Shown here piece after piece: positions 7,057-16,036 of a stretch of 47,604 nt of DNA (position 1 is its first letter; each line of letters opens with the position of its first letter). A program made the position numbers and the translations under genes. Below the pieces are notes generated by a model that had not been told where the DNA came from, ran no database searches, and worked only from the letters and a program-made list of their open reading frames with translations. The DNA is from Candidatus Omnitrophota bacterium (GTDB lineage: Bacteria; Omnitrophota; Gorgyraeia; Zapsychrales; Zapsychraceae): positions 1 to 47,604 of the forward strand of contig JAJDCB010000036.1 in NCBI GenBank assembly GCA_029261065.1, read 5' to 3'.

Positions 7057-9168
7057 ATGGATACGAAAAAAATAGAAATCCCGTTTGGTGCACAAAATTT
7101 AATTATTGAGACGGGGAAATTAGCAAAACAAGCGAATGCATCGATTATGGTAAATTGTGGCGGCACATCGGTTTTGGTTGCTGTTTGTATGTCAAAGAAA
7201 GCTAAAGAAGGAATTGATTTTTTTCCACTCATGGTGGAATATCAAGAAAAGACTTATGCCGCAGGAAAAATTCCTGGCGGTTTTTTTAAGAGAGAAGGTC
7301 GCCCTTCTCAAAAAGAGATTTTAACATGTCGGGTCATTGATAGACCTATCAGACCCCTTTTTCCAGAAGGTTTTTATAACGAAGTTGTTGTGACTTCTAA
7401 CGTTGTTAGTAGCGATGGTGAGAATGATCCTGATATTATGGCACTTGTCGGTGCCTCAGCGGCTCTTCATATTTCAGACATTCCTTTTGATGGCCCAATT
7501 GGTGCTGTTCGTGTCGGAATGGTTGATGATGCTTTTGTTCTTAATCCTAATTATGAACAAAGAGAGCAAAGTGTGATGGATATCATTGTTGTTGGAATGA
7601 AAAATGGTATTGTCATGATTGAAGGCGAGGCGAAAGATATCCCTGAAGATACGATTAAAGCGGCCTTGAAGTTCGGTGAAGATAATATGCAACCTATTAT
7701 CGACGCTCAAAATGAATTTCAAAAAATTGCGGGTAAAGAAAAATCCGAAGTGGCCCTGTTTAGTCCCCACCCAGATTTAAAAAATAAAATATCAGAACTT
7801 ACAAAAGATAAATTAACCGAAGCTTATAACATCGGTGATAAAGAAGAGCGTGAAAATGCTTTGCATGTCTTATTAGATAGTCTTCTAGCAGATAAGGCTG
7901 TTTTTGACGCCTTTAAGGTCGATGATCAAGAAGTGCCAAGTGCTCATATCCGTACCTTATTCGATCAAATTGAATATGAAGTTGTCCGCGCCTCTATTTT
8001 TGGTGAAGGCAAGAGAGCTGATGGTCGAGGTTGTAAAGATGTTCGCGCTGTTAGTGGTGAAATCGGACCTTTACCAAGAACGCATGGATCAGCTGTTTTT
8101 ACGCGAGGTCAAACCCAAAGTCTGGGTGTTGTCACGTTGGGAACAAAGCGTGATGAGCAAATGGTCGAATCTTTAACGGGTATGTCGTATAACAATTTTA
8201 TGCTTCATTATAATTTTCCTGCCTTTAGTGTTGGTGAAGCGCGTGGATCACGAGGACCAGGGCGTCGAGAAATTGGTCATGGTGAGCTTGCTGCTAAAAG
8301 TATTAGAGGTGTTCTTCCTACTAAGGAAGAATTTCCGTATACCATTCGCATTGTTTCTGAAATTTTGGAATCTAATGGATCCTCCAGTATGGCGAGTGTG
8401 TGTGCAGGTGTCTTAAGTCTTATGGATGCGGGTGTTCCTATCAAAGCTCCAGTCGCTGGAATTGCTATTGGTATTGTGATGGATGGTGATGATTATCGCG
8501 TTTTATCAGACATCATGGGTTTGGAAGATCATTTTGGCGATATGGATTTTAAGATTGCTGGAACAGAAAACGGAATTACAGCTATTCAGTTGGATCTTAA
8601 GATTCAAGGGATTGCATTGAATGTCCTTAGTGAAGGTATCGATCAAGCCCGTGAAGCTCGATTGGGTATCCTTGAAAACATGAAGAAAGTCATTTCTAAA
8701 CCAAAAGACGACATCTGTGAATTTGCTCCTCGTATTACAACAACACATGTTCCACCAGAAAAAATTGGTGAGATCATTGGGCCTGGTGGTAAAATGATCA
8801 AGAGAATTATGGAGGAGACAGGCGCTGATTCGATCGATATTGATGATGATGGAAAGGTTCTTATCGCAGCGACAAATAAAGAATCATCGCAGAAGGCGCT
8901 TGATTTTGTTAATGGAATGGTTTCTTTACCAGAAGTGGGTAAAATTTATCCAGCCAAGGTTATGAAGGTAACGAACTTTGGAGCTTTTTGTGAGTTTATG
9001 CCAGGTAAACAAGGGCTTGTCCATGTTTCAGAGGTCGCTGATGGTTTTATTAAAGATGTGACGACTGTTTTAAATGTTGGTGATGAAATCAAAGTTAAGC
9101 TACTTGAAATTGATAAGATGGGACGAATGAATCTAAGCAAGAAACAAGCTGAAGAAACACAAGTTTAG
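7057..9168 (+). CDS. pnp: Polyribonucleotide nucleotidyltransferase (PNPase)
   Basis: This 703-residue protein is of standard PNPase length. It degrades RNA 3' to 5' phosphorolytically in the cytoplasm, usually in a degradosome. The order is RNase PH-like domain 1, a helical linker, RNase PH-like domain 2 (with HYNFPAFSVGEARGSRGPGRREIGHG-type signature around bases 8206-8285), a KH domain with GPGG near residue 575, and an S1 domain from about 627 to 695. ATG 7057 is preceded by AAGGAGAG (7044-7051), so the longer frame from 7000 is rejected. It lies directly downstream of rpsO. Confidence 0.97.
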   Translation: MDTKKIEIPFGAQNLIIETGKLAKQANASIMVNCGGTSVLVAVCMSKKAKEGIDFFPLMVEYQEKTYAAGKIPGGFFKREGRPSQKEILTCRVIDRPIRPLFPEGFYNEVVVTSNVVSSDGENDPDIMALVGASAALHISDIPFDGPIGAVRVGMVDDAFVLNPNYEQREQSVMDIIVVGMKNGIVMIEGEAKDIPEDTIKAALKFGEDNMQPIIDAQNEFQKIAGKEKSEVALFSPHPDLKNKISELTKDKLTEAYNIGDKEERENALHVLLDSLLADKAVFDAFKVDDQEVPSAHIRTLFDQIEYEVVRASIFGEGKRADGRGCKDVRAVSGEIGPLPRTHGSAVFTRGQTQSLGVVTLGTKRDEQMVESLTGMSYNNFMLHYNFPAFSVGEARGSRGPGRREIGHGELAAKSIRGVLPTKEEFPYTIRIVSEILESNGSSSMASVCAGVLSLMDAGVPIKAPVAGIAIGIVMDGDDYRVLSDIMGLEDHFGDMDFKIAGTENGITAIQLDLKIQGIALNVLSEGIDQAREARLGILENMKKVISKPKDDICEFAPRITTTHVPPEKIGEIIGPGGKMIKRIMEETGADSIDIDDDGKVLIAATNKESSQKALDFVNGMVSLPEVGKIYPAKVMKVTNFGAFCEFMPGKQGLVHVSEVADGFIKDVTTVLNVGDEIKVKLLEIDKMGRMNLSKKQAEETQV

Positions 9169-9176
9169 TTTATTTA

Positions 9177-9203
9177 GGAATTTCGAAGCTTTAACGAAAT
9201 TCC
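9177..9203 (+). terminator. Hairpin after pnp, probable terminator
   Basis: A perfect nine-pair stem GGAATTTCG/CGAAATTCC with a nine-base loop starts nine bases after the pnp stop. The downstream tract is AGGTTTGTTTAAT, an interrupted T-run. It probably ends or attenuates the rpsO-pnp transcript before ftsK. Confidence 0.55.
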
Positions 9204-9323
9204 AGGTTTGTTTAATATTCTTGATTCGTCTACAACCGTAGTATTACTCGATCCTTTGAAGAAGGATTGACTGGTACAACCGCCGGATCAACTTAAATAT
9301 TGGGAGCACCTTTTTTAAGTTGT

Positions 9324-11636
9324 ATGGTTATGAGTTCTTTACTCCACATGAAGCAAGAACATATCAATGAAATCAAGGGGTTTATAGTCTTAACGGCCGC
9401 AATGATATGCTTGGCTAGCCTCATATCATTTATCCCTGAAGATTTACCTTGGTACACTTCTCATCCTAATAGTCCTGCTAAAAATTTGATTAAGATCACC
9501 GGCGCTTATCTCGCTGGTGGTCTATTTTTTCTTTTAGGGTACACCGCATACTTTTTTGTTATATTCTTATTTTTCTGGAGCTGGAGCTTGTTTACTTCCC
9601 AGGAAATTGAATTTACTTGGAAGAAGTTGTTTAGTTCCGCCGTCCTTTTTTGTGTCGTAAGCACATTTTTTGGTTTGATCGGATCTGCTGAATCTGTTGC
9701 GCGATTTGAGCGTGCTGGGGCGACGGGGATGATGATCGCGGACTTTTTAAGAAGTTATATGGGGGTTGGTGCTTATTTTGTATTATTTGGTATTGGAGCA
9801 CTTTCCTTGATTGTATCAGCTGAGTTTTTATTCGCACCGTTCTTTGTCAAAAGTATTGAGAGATTTCAAGGGTTATCAGAAATGATGCGAGAGAAAATCT
9901 CTGAGAATAAATTAAAGCCAGCATCTCTTAAGCCTAAAATCAATTTTGGTCGTGGATCTATAAAGAAGAAAGGCGAAGAGGAGGAAGAGGAAGACGAGGA
10001 ATACGACGAAGAAGAGGAAGATGAAGAGTACGAAGAAGAGGATGAAGAAGAGGATGAAGAGGATGAAGAGGATGAAGAAGATGATGAAGAGTATGAAGAT
10101 GATGAAGAAGAGGAAGATGAAGAAGAGGAAGAGTCTGTAGGCCAGCCAAAAATTCGTATCACACCAGCAGAACGGAAAAAAGCTAAAGCCAGACAAAAAG
10201 AAAAGCTTGTTGGAGCGTATCGTTTGCCATCGTTAGATTTATTGGACGATCCACCAGAAATATCAACAAGTAAGATTGAAAGCAGTTTAATGACGGGTGC
10301 TAAGTTATTAGAAGAAACTCTAGAAAGTTTTGGTGTTTCAGCACGTGTCGCTGATATTGAGCGTGGTCCTGCTATTACGCGATATGAACTGGAGCCGGCG
10401 CGAGGTGTTAAGGTTCAAAAATTTACAACGCTTGCTGATGATATTGCACTTGCAATGAGTGCGCCTGCTGTACGCATTGTGGCTCCTATTCCTGGAAAGA
10501 ATCGCGTTGGAATTGAAGTTCCTAATGGATCATCAGCTTCAGTGTATTTAAAGGAAGTATTATCAAGTGATGAATTTAGTACAACCAAATCCAAGTTGAC
10601 CTTATCGTTAGGAAAAGATATTTCTGGTAAATCAATGGTCGCTGATTTAGCCGAAATGCCTCATTTGTTGATAGCTGGAACGACCGGATCAGGAAAAACA
10701 GTCTGTGTTAATGGTATTATTATGTCCATGCTTCTTAACGCATCTCCCGATGAAGTTAAATTTGTCATGGTTGATCCAAAGATGGTTGAGTTAGCTCAAT
10801 ATAATGATATTCCGCATCTGTTATGTCCAACGGTAACTGATGCTAAGAAGGCTTCAGCTGTCTTAAATTGGCTTGTTGGCGAGATGGAATCTCGATATAA
10901 AAAGCTTGCTAAGGCGGGGGTAAGAAATATTTTAGGGTATAATGCAAAGGGTAATAAGATGCATTATATTGTTGTTATTATTGATGAGTTAGCGGATCTT
11001 ATGCAAGTGTCCGCCAAAACGGTTGAAGGATCTATTGCGCGTTTAGCACAATTATCCCGAGCAGTGGGAATCCATTTAATTTTAGCAACACAACGTCCAT
11101 CTGTAAATGTTATTACAGGTATTATTAAGGCTAATTTTCCAGCACGAATTTCATTTAAGGTTGCTTCAAAAGTGGACTCACGTACAGTATTAGATATGAA
11201 CGGCGCTGAAAGTTTATTGGGTAAAGGTGATTTGCTTTTTATGCAGCCAGGGGATGCTAAACCCACTAGAGGGCAAGGAAATTTTGTTAAAGATGAGGAA
11301 ATTAATCGTGTCATTGATTTCATTAAAGAACAGCAAGAACCCGTTTATGATGATACGATACTAAAAAGCCAAAAGGCAGCTGGTAAAGGTGGGACTGGTC
11401 AAAAAGATGAATATTACGATGAGGCTGTTCGACTTGTGATTGAAACGTCTCAAGCTTCGGTATCCATCTTACAGAGACGGATGCGTCTGGGATATACGCG
11501 TGCCGCGCGTTTAATCGATATGATGGAAGAGCAGGGAATTGTAGGGCCCTATTGTGGTAGCAAGCCAAGAGAGCTCCTAGTAGATCGTGAACAATGGTTA
11601 TTGGAGAACGTTAATAGTGACAGTGACGAAGAATAG
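9324..11636 (+). CDS. ftsK: DNA translocase FtsK
   Basis: FtsK is a septum-anchored ATP-driven DNA pump that clears chromosome ends at division and activates XerCD. The N-terminus has about four hydrophobic spans, then comes an extremely acidic linker, then the motor with Walker A GTTGSGKT (bases about 10679-10702) and Walker B VVIIDELADL (bases about 10970-11000). The C-terminal winged-helix gamma domain (SVSILQRRMRLGYTRAARLID) reads KOPS sites. The start is uncertain: TTG 9300, ATG 9324, 9330 and 9348 are all in frame and none has a well-placed ribosome binding site. The total of about 770 residues is close to the short FtsK/SpoIIIE type. A XerD-type partner is encoded at 31393. Confidence 0.95.
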   Translation: MVMSSLLHMKQEHINEIKGFIVLTAAMICLASLISFIPEDLPWYTSHPNSPAKNLIKITGAYLAGGLFFLLGYTAYFFVIFLFFWSWSLFTSQEIEFTWKKLFSSAVLFCVVSTFFGLIGSAESVARFERAGATGMMIADFLRSYMGVGAYFVLFGIGALSLIVSAEFLFAPFFVKSIERFQGLSEMMREKISENKLKPASLKPKINFGRGSIKKKGEEEEEEDEEYDEEEEDEEYEEEDEEEDEEDEEDEEDDEEYEDDEEEEDEEEEESVGQPKIRITPAERKKAKARQKEKLVGAYRLPSLDLLDDPPEISTSKIESSLMTGAKLLEETLESFGVSARVADIERGPAITRYELEPARGVKVQKFTTLADDIALAMSAPAVRIVAPIPGKNRVGIEVPNGSSASVYLKEVLSSDEFSTTKSKLTLSLGKDISGKSMVADLAEMPHLLIAGTTGSGKTVCVNGIIMSMLLNASPDEVKFVMVDPKMVELAQYNDIPHLLCPTVTDAKKASAVLNWLVGEMESRYKKLAKAGVRNILGYNAKGNKMHYIVVIIDELADLMQVSAKTVEGSIARLAQLSRAVGIHLILATQRPSVNVITGIIKANFPARISFKVASKVDSRTVLDMNGAESLLGKGDLLFMQPGDAKPTRGQGNFVKDEEINRVIDFIKEQQEPVYDDTILKSQKAAGKGGTGQKDEYYDEAVRLVIETSQASVSILQRRMRLGYTRAARLIDMMEEQGIVGPYCGSKPRELLVDREQWLLENVNSDSDEE
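9975..10133 (+). repeat. Asp/Glu-coding low-complexity tract in ftsK
   Basis: About 53 consecutive codons are almost all GAA, GAG, GAT or GAC with a few TAC/TAT, built from GATGAAGAG-like units. The tract encodes the FtsK linker between membrane and motor domains. Such purine-only repeats are prone to slippage, so its length may vary among strains. Confidence 0.85.
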
Positions 11637-12546
11637 ACAAGTTAAAACAAAATATCCGCGAGAGAGTACTTCAGAGGTAACTCCAGATACACAAAAGGGG
11701 GAATACCTTAAGAAAATACGCAAAGAAAAAAAATTATCTCTTGATGCGGTTCATGAAGCAACAAAAATTCCTTTAGATGTCCTTCGGGCGATCGAAGAAG
11801 GCTATACCGTTCGTACGCTTTCAGAATTTTATTACAAAGGTTTTCTAAAGATTTACGCTAGTTATTTAGAAATTGATGTTCAAGACGTTGTTGATGATTA
11901 TAAAACAGAAGTGTTGCCTGAGCATATCGAAGGGGAAATCGAAGATTTTGATATAAAGCAGTGGTTTTCAGGGTTAGTTTCAAGAGAAAGAAAACAGCAA
12001 ATTGTTATTGTTGCTGGAGGGATAGTAGCTTTATTTATTCTATTTCAACTGATCACATTTTTAATTCGTTTTGCATCCAATAGACCGGCAAAACCAACAC
12101 AAATAGAGCGTGTTAAGAATGTAAAACAAACTCAAAAGAAAAAAGAAACGACACCTCAGTTTGAGAAGAAAGATACGTCAAAGACTTCAGCGAATATCGT
12201 TGAGAAGAAAAAAGAGGTGCCCATAGCGGTTCCGGCTAGTACTGTCGCAACACCTGTAAATATTGTCTCTACACCTAAGGTGCAAAAGGATGTTACCCTT
12301 ACGGTACGCGCTAGAAAAAAGAGTTGGTTGCGCGTTAAGGCTGATGAAAGGGTTGTATTTCAATCAACATTAAAAGAGGGTGCCGTTGAAACGTGGTCTG
12401 CAATGAAGAGCATAGAGATATCGGGACGTAATATTAATCAACTTGAATTTGAATTAAATGGAAAAATGATTGGAACGTTAGGTCGTCGTGATCGTAAGGC
12501 AAAAAAAGTTACTGTCACAAAAGATGGTTTAAAGGTTTCAAAATAG
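11617..12546 (+). CDS. rodZ: RodZ-like membrane protein with N-terminal HTH
   Basis: RodZ is a cytoskeletal adaptor linking MreB to the elongasome. Residues about 20-100 form a HTH_25-like helix-turn-helix (GEYLKKIRKEKKLSLDAVHE then YYKGFLKIYASYL). A single span (VIVAGGIVALFILFQLITFL) follows near residue 145, then a Lys/Thr-rich linker, then a C-terminal DUF4115-like beta domain. The frame is open from 11587. GTG 11617 or 11623 is preferred since GGAG at 11602-11605 lies upstream. Either overlaps the end of ftsK, so translation is probably coupled. RodZ next to ftsK, rimO and pgsA is a recurrent arrangement. Confidence 0.85.
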   Translation: MTVTKNRQVKTKYPRESTSEVTPDTQKGEYLKKIRKEKKLSLDAVHEATKIPLDVLRAIEEGYTVRTLSEFYYKGFLKIYASYLEIDVQDVVDDYKTEVLPEHIEGEIEDFDIKQWFSGLVSRERKQQIVIVAGGIVALFILFQLITFLIRFASNRPAKPTQIERVKNVKQTQKKKETTPQFEKKDTSKTSANIVEKKKEVPIAVPASTVATPVNIVSTPKVQKDVTLTVRARKKSWLRVKADERVVFQSTLKEGAVETWSAMKSIEISGRNINQLEFELNGKMIGTLGRRDRKAKKVTVTKDGLKVSK

Positions 12547-12589
12547 GGTGCGATTTACCCTTTATTCCCGGGAAAATGGGAGTATTATT

Positions 12590-12621
12590 CTTGCAGGGTT
12601 ATTCCAGCAAGGATTTTTATT
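12590..12621 (+). terminator. Possible terminator between rodZ and rimO
   Basis: CTTGC and GCAAG pair around an internal mismatch and a GG/CC continuation, and GATTTTTATTT follows directly. It lies in the 93-base gap before rimO. The stem is imperfect, so it may act only partially. Confidence 0.4.
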
Positions 12622-12639
12622 TATGACGGTCTTAATACT

Positions 12640-13941
12640 ATGATTGATAAAATGAAAACAACAGAAGATTTCCACAAAGAACGTAACTCACAAGGTCAAA
12701 AAGTGGGCATGATTAATTTAGGATGCGCGCGCAATCTTGTGGACTCTCAAGTGATCCTTGGGCAGATGAAGCGTAAAGGTAACCGTGTGGTTGATATCAA
12801 TGATGCGCAAGTGGCTATTGTTAATACATGTGGTTTTATCGAATCTGCCAAACAAGAGTCGATTGATACAATTATTGATTTGTTAGAATTAAAAAAGCAG
12901 GGAAAGCTAAAAAAAGTGATTGTCGCTGGCTGTTTGGCTCAACGTTACAGCAAAGAATTGGCTGCTGAATTTAAAGATATTGATGCGATAATCGGTGCTC
13001 AAAAGTTAGATAAAAACGCAATCCCTGAACAGTTGTCGTTAACACCCAATCATTATGCGTATGTCAAGATTTGTGAAAGTTGTTATAACCGATGTAGTTT
13101 TTGTATAATCCCTAAGATTAAGGGAAAGTTTGTTTCTCGTACGATTGAGTCTGTTGTAGAGGAGGTTAAGCGGTTGGATGAAAAAGGGGTTAAAGAGATA
13201 AATTTGATTGGTCAAGACATCACGGCCTATGGAATGGATCTTTATCATGAATTTAGTTTAGCCAAGCTTCTTAAAGAATTAGCAGCAGTCACTAAAAATG
13301 TAAAGTGGATACGTCTACTTTATGCTTTTCCTGCCCATGTGACAGATGAATTAATTGATGTGATCGCTAGCGAAGATAAGGTGTGTAAATACATTGATAT
13401 GCCATTGCAACATATAAGCGAGAATATTCTCTCCTCCATGAATCGAAATATAACAACCGAAGGAACTCTTGATCTTGTAAAAAAGATACGCTTAAAAGTT
13501 CCACAAGGTTCATTAAGGACCACTTTTATTGTAGGTCTTCCTGGTGAGACAAAAGAAAACTTTGATGAATTGCTTAATTTTGTTAAAGATTCAAAATTTG
13601 AGAAAATGGGGACATTTCTTTATTCTAAAGAAGAGGGGACGCAGGCAGCAGAGATGTCAGGTCACGTTACAGATGAATTAAAGAAAGAACGCATGGATGA
13701 ATTGATGCTTATTCAGCAGAAAGTTTCACTTGAAGCTCAAAAAAGTTTTGTAGGACGAACGTTAAAGGTGTTGATTGATGAAAAGGAAGGTGATGGCGTT
13801 TATATTGGGAGATCGGAATATGATGCCCCCGAGGTAGATGGTGTTGTGTATGTTCATACAGATCAAACGTTGAAGCCTGGTGATTTTGTTGATGTTAAGA
13901 TTACCGATGCCTTAGAATACGATTTAATTGGAGATCTTTAA
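12640..13941 (+). CDS. rimO: Ribosomal protein S12 methylthiotransferase RimO
   Basis: RimO adds a methylthio group to an Asp of ribosomal protein S12 using two 4Fe-4S clusters and SAM. The N-terminal UPF0004 domain carries the three cluster cysteines in LGCARN, NTCGF and AGCLAQR. The radical-SAM motif is C148-YNR-C152-SF-C155. The I-I-P-K-I-K-G stretch after it, and the LGC-ARNLVDS start, are RimO-like rather than MiaB-like. A TRAM domain occupies about the last 70 residues. The length (433) is typical. ATG 12640 has no clear ribosome binding site; ATG 12652 is an alternative. Confidence 0.93.
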   Translation: MIDKMKTTEDFHKERNSQGQKVGMINLGCARNLVDSQVILGQMKRKGNRVVDINDAQVAIVNTCGFIESAKQESIDTIIDLLELKKQGKLKKVIVAGCLAQRYSKELAAEFKDIDAIIGAQKLDKNAIPEQLSLTPNHYAYVKICESCYNRCSFCIIPKIKGKFVSRTIESVVEEVKRLDEKGVKEINLIGQDITAYGMDLYHEFSLAKLLKELAAVTKNVKWIRLLYAFPAHVTDELIDVIASEDKVCKYIDMPLQHISENILSSMNRNITTEGTLDLVKKIRLKVPQGSLRTTFIVGLPGETKENFDELLNFVKDSKFEKMGTFLYSKEEGTQAAEMSGHVTDELKKERMDELMLIQQKVSLEAQKSFVGRTLKVLIDEKEGDGVYIGRSEYDAPEVDGVVYVHTDQTLKPGDFVDVKITDALEYDLIGDL

Positions 13942-14538
13942 ATGAATCAATCTAAGCGGTCGGCTATTCCCCCAAGCCTACCCAATATTCTGACAGTTTT
14001 TAGGATATTTTTAACCTTTGGTTTTACATTTTTTTTATTGCAAAGCGGTTATGTATCAAAACTAACCGCTTTTTTTATATTTGCAATTGCCGCGCTGACA
14101 GATTTTCTCGACGGTTATCTAGCAAGAAAGTATAATCTGATTTCAGATTTTGGAAAATTAATGGATCCTATTGCCGATAAATTTCTCATTTTAGCGGCAT
14201 TTTTTATATTTACACAATTATCCATTATGCCTTTTTGGATGTTTGTTGTTATCGCACTTAGGGAAATTTTGATTACAGCCATTCGTATTAAGGCCTCAAG
14301 AAAAGGGCATGTGTTGGCTGCTGAGAAGTCGGGGAAGCTTAAGACCATTATTCAAATGGTGACGATTATTTTTGCGTTAATTTTTCTTGTACTTATGGAG
14401 ACATCTTATTTATCAGGGGACCCTACTGTTGGTATGTGGTGTAAATCTATATATTCATTAATGATTATGAGTGTGGTGATAACCCTTTATTCGGGGGTAT
14501 CTTTTTTGTGGAATAATAGAAAAAATGAACTTATCTAA
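13942..14538 (+). CDS. pgsA: CDP-diacylglycerol-glycerol-3-phosphate 3-phosphatidyltransferase
   Basis: PgsA makes phosphatidylglycerophosphate at the inner membrane. The CDP-alcohol phosphotransferase motif is complete: D54, D57-G58, A61-R62, G71, D75 and D79 with the expected spacing. There are about five hydrophobic spans in 198 residues. ATG 13942 follows the rimO stop with no gap, and the 3' end overlaps pgpA by 14 bases, so the three genes are clearly one unit. Product and next enzyme (PgpA) form consecutive steps to phosphatidylglycerol. Confidence 0.94.
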   Translation: MNQSKRSAIPPSLPNILTVFRIFLTFGFTFFLLQSGYVSKLTAFFIFAIAALTDFLDGYLARKYNLISDFGKLMDPIADKFLILAAFFIFTQLSIMPFWMFVVIALREILITAIRIKASRKGHVLAAEKSGKLKTIIQMVTIIFALIFLVLMETSYLSGDPTVGMWCKSIYSLMIMSVVITLYSGVSFLWNNRKNELI

Positions 14539-14983
14539 AAAAAATTTTCAAATATGGGCCACGTTTTTTTATGTTGGCTATGCGCCAGTAGCTGGCTCCT
14601 TGGCAAGTGGTGTAGGTTTGGCATTGGCGTATATGCTGTCTTCTTTCACTCTTTTGCACCTATTTGCCATAATTATTGTTTCGTATATCGGATTTAAAGT
14701 GAGCGCTCCTATGGAAGAATATACTCAAGCACAGGATCCTTCATGTATCGTGATTGATGAAGTAGCGGGTGTCTTAGTGGCTTTCTTTTTAATCCCATGG
14801 TCTTGGCCTGTGGCTGTGATCGGTTTCTTTTTATTTAGAGCGTTTGATATGTTTAAATTGTATCCTGTGAATCTTTTTGAGAAGGATCATAAGCCCTCAT
14901 CAATTATGCTAGATGATTTGATTGCCGGCTTATATACAAACCTAACCTTACAAGTTGCCATACGCTTAGCGGGTGTTGTATAA
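14525..14983 (+). CDS. pgpA: Phosphatidylglycerophosphatase A family protein (copy 1)
   Basis: PgpA removes the phosphate from phosphatidylglycerophosphate. The 152 residues contain the acidic motifs QDPSCIVIDEVAG and IMLDDLIAG and several hydrophobic segments. Unusually, the N-terminal family motif, normally of the form SP..PGT.GSL, reads YAPVAGSLASG, so about four residues including P-G-T are missing compared with copy 2 at 18235. Activity is likely because of the intact acidic residues, but altered specificity is possible. Overlap with pgsA makes this copy the natural partner of PgsA. Confidence 0.9.
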   Translation: MNLSKKNFQIWATFFYVGYAPVAGSLASGVGLALAYMLSSFTLLHLFAIIIVSYIGFKVSAPMEEYTQAQDPSCIVIDEVAGVLVAFFLIPWSWPVAVIGFFLFRAFDMFKLYPVNLFEKDHKPSSIMLDDLIAGLYTNLTLQVAIRLAGVV

Positions 14984-15030
14984 TAGGGGACATCTTTAAA
15001 ATTTTGAATGGGTAAGTTAAAGGGGATGTT

Positions 15031-15178
15031 AGTGATAGAGGGGTAAAGTGATAGAGTGATAAAGCGGTAGGGATGATTAAAGGTTTTTTTGGTGATAGAT
15101 AAAAAATTTGCGAATAGATAAGAATCTATCACTATCTTCCCTTTCAGTACCCTCCTATCACTCGCTCACTTTACCACT
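15031..15178. repeat. Nested imperfect inverted repeat built of GTGATAG units
   Basis: Bases 15042-15061 match the reverse complement of 15156-15175 at 18 of 20 positions. Inside, GTGATAGAT (15092-15100) pairs perfectly with ATCTATCAC (15124-15132). The motif GTGATAG recurs at 15032, 15049 and 15092, with its complement on the right. The element fills most of the gap between pgpA and the Bax-inhibitor-like gene. It may be a MITE-like or intergenic repeat, or a folded leader. Confidence 0.65.
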
Positions 15179-15210
15179 AAATATAATTATAAAAATTGAG
15201 GAGGAACATT

Positions 15211-16002
15211 ATGATGTTTCGATCAAGTAATCCAACATTAAGTGCTAATGTTTTTAGTAAAACCCGCAATTATGGGGTTGGTGAGGCGATGACCGTTCAA
15301 GGAACGGTTAATAAGTGTTTTATTCTTTTGTTTTTGGTGGTCTTAAGTGCATCTTGGGTGTGGGGTATGGTGATGCAACCCGCGCCTATTTTAGAGGGCT
15401 GGGAAGGGCAACAGGCAGCAAGCCAAACACCTGCTATGGTAGGAACGCTTATAGGCGTTGGAGCTATTGGTGGTTTTATTATGGCTATGGTGACGATATT
15501 TAAAAAAGAATGGGCTGCGGTCACGGCACCTATGTATGCTCTTTTACAAGGCTTAGCCTTAGGCGGAATTTCGGCTTATTATGAAGCTATGTATCCAGGA
15601 CTTGTCATGCAAGCCGTTGCGTTAACATTTGGGACATTATTTTCTTTATTAATGGCGTATAAATCAGGTCTGATTCGTGTTACTGAAAAATTTCGTATGG
15701 GTATGGCCGCTGCCATTGGTGGCATTATGGTCCTATACTTGGTTAATTTTGTTATGAGTTTCTTTGGCGCCTCAATCCCAATTATTAGTAGTAACAGCGG
15801 ATTTGGAATAGGCTTTAGCGTTGTTGTTGTTGTAATTGCTGCGTTAAGTTTAGTCCTCGATTTTGACAGAATCGAACAAGGAGCTGGCATGGGCGCTCCT
15901 AAATTTATGGAATGGTATGCCGCTTTTGGTTTGATGGTGACGTTGATTTGGTTGTATCTTGAAATATTAAGGCTTCTCTCGAAACTAAGGTCACGACGGT
16001 AA
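15211..16002 (+). CDS. Bax inhibitor-1 / YccA family membrane protein
   Basis: This 263-residue protein has seven hydrophobic spans after a soluble N-terminus. Its end (VLDFDRIEQGAGMGAPKFMEWYAAFGLMVTLIWLYLEILRLL) is the BI-1 family signature, with the conserved Asp pair in the penultimate segment. Bacterial relatives such as YetJ are pH-sensitive calcium leak channels; others bind FtsH. ATG 15211 has AGGAGG at 15199-15204, giving a well-supported start. It is preceded by the inverted repeat and faces the minus-strand GT-C gene with only 34 bases between them. Confidence 0.9.
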   Translation: MMFRSSNPTLSANVFSKTRNYGVGEAMTVQGTVNKCFILLFLVVLSASWVWGMVMQPAPILEGWEGQQAASQTPAMVGTLIGVGAIGGFIMAMVTIFKKEWAAVTAPMYALLQGLALGGISAYYEAMYPGLVMQAVALTFGTLFSLLMAYKSGLIRVTEKFRMGMAAAIGGIMVLYLVNFVMSFFGASIPIISSNSGFGIGFSVVVVVIAALSLVLDFDRIEQGAGMGAPKFMEWYAAFGLMVTLIWLYLEILRLLSKLRSRR

Positions 16003-16036
16003 TTTCAATTATTTTTCCGTAGGATACCTTTTATTT

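Noticed and set aside
9204-9299. tRNA-like or small RNA sequence before ftsK
   Set aside because: There is a six-pair ATCCTT/AAGGAT hairpin, but no acceptor stem, T-loop or anticodon arm can be formed.
9866-10162. Minus-strand poly-Ser frame
   Set aside because: It is the antisense of the acidic FtsK tract.
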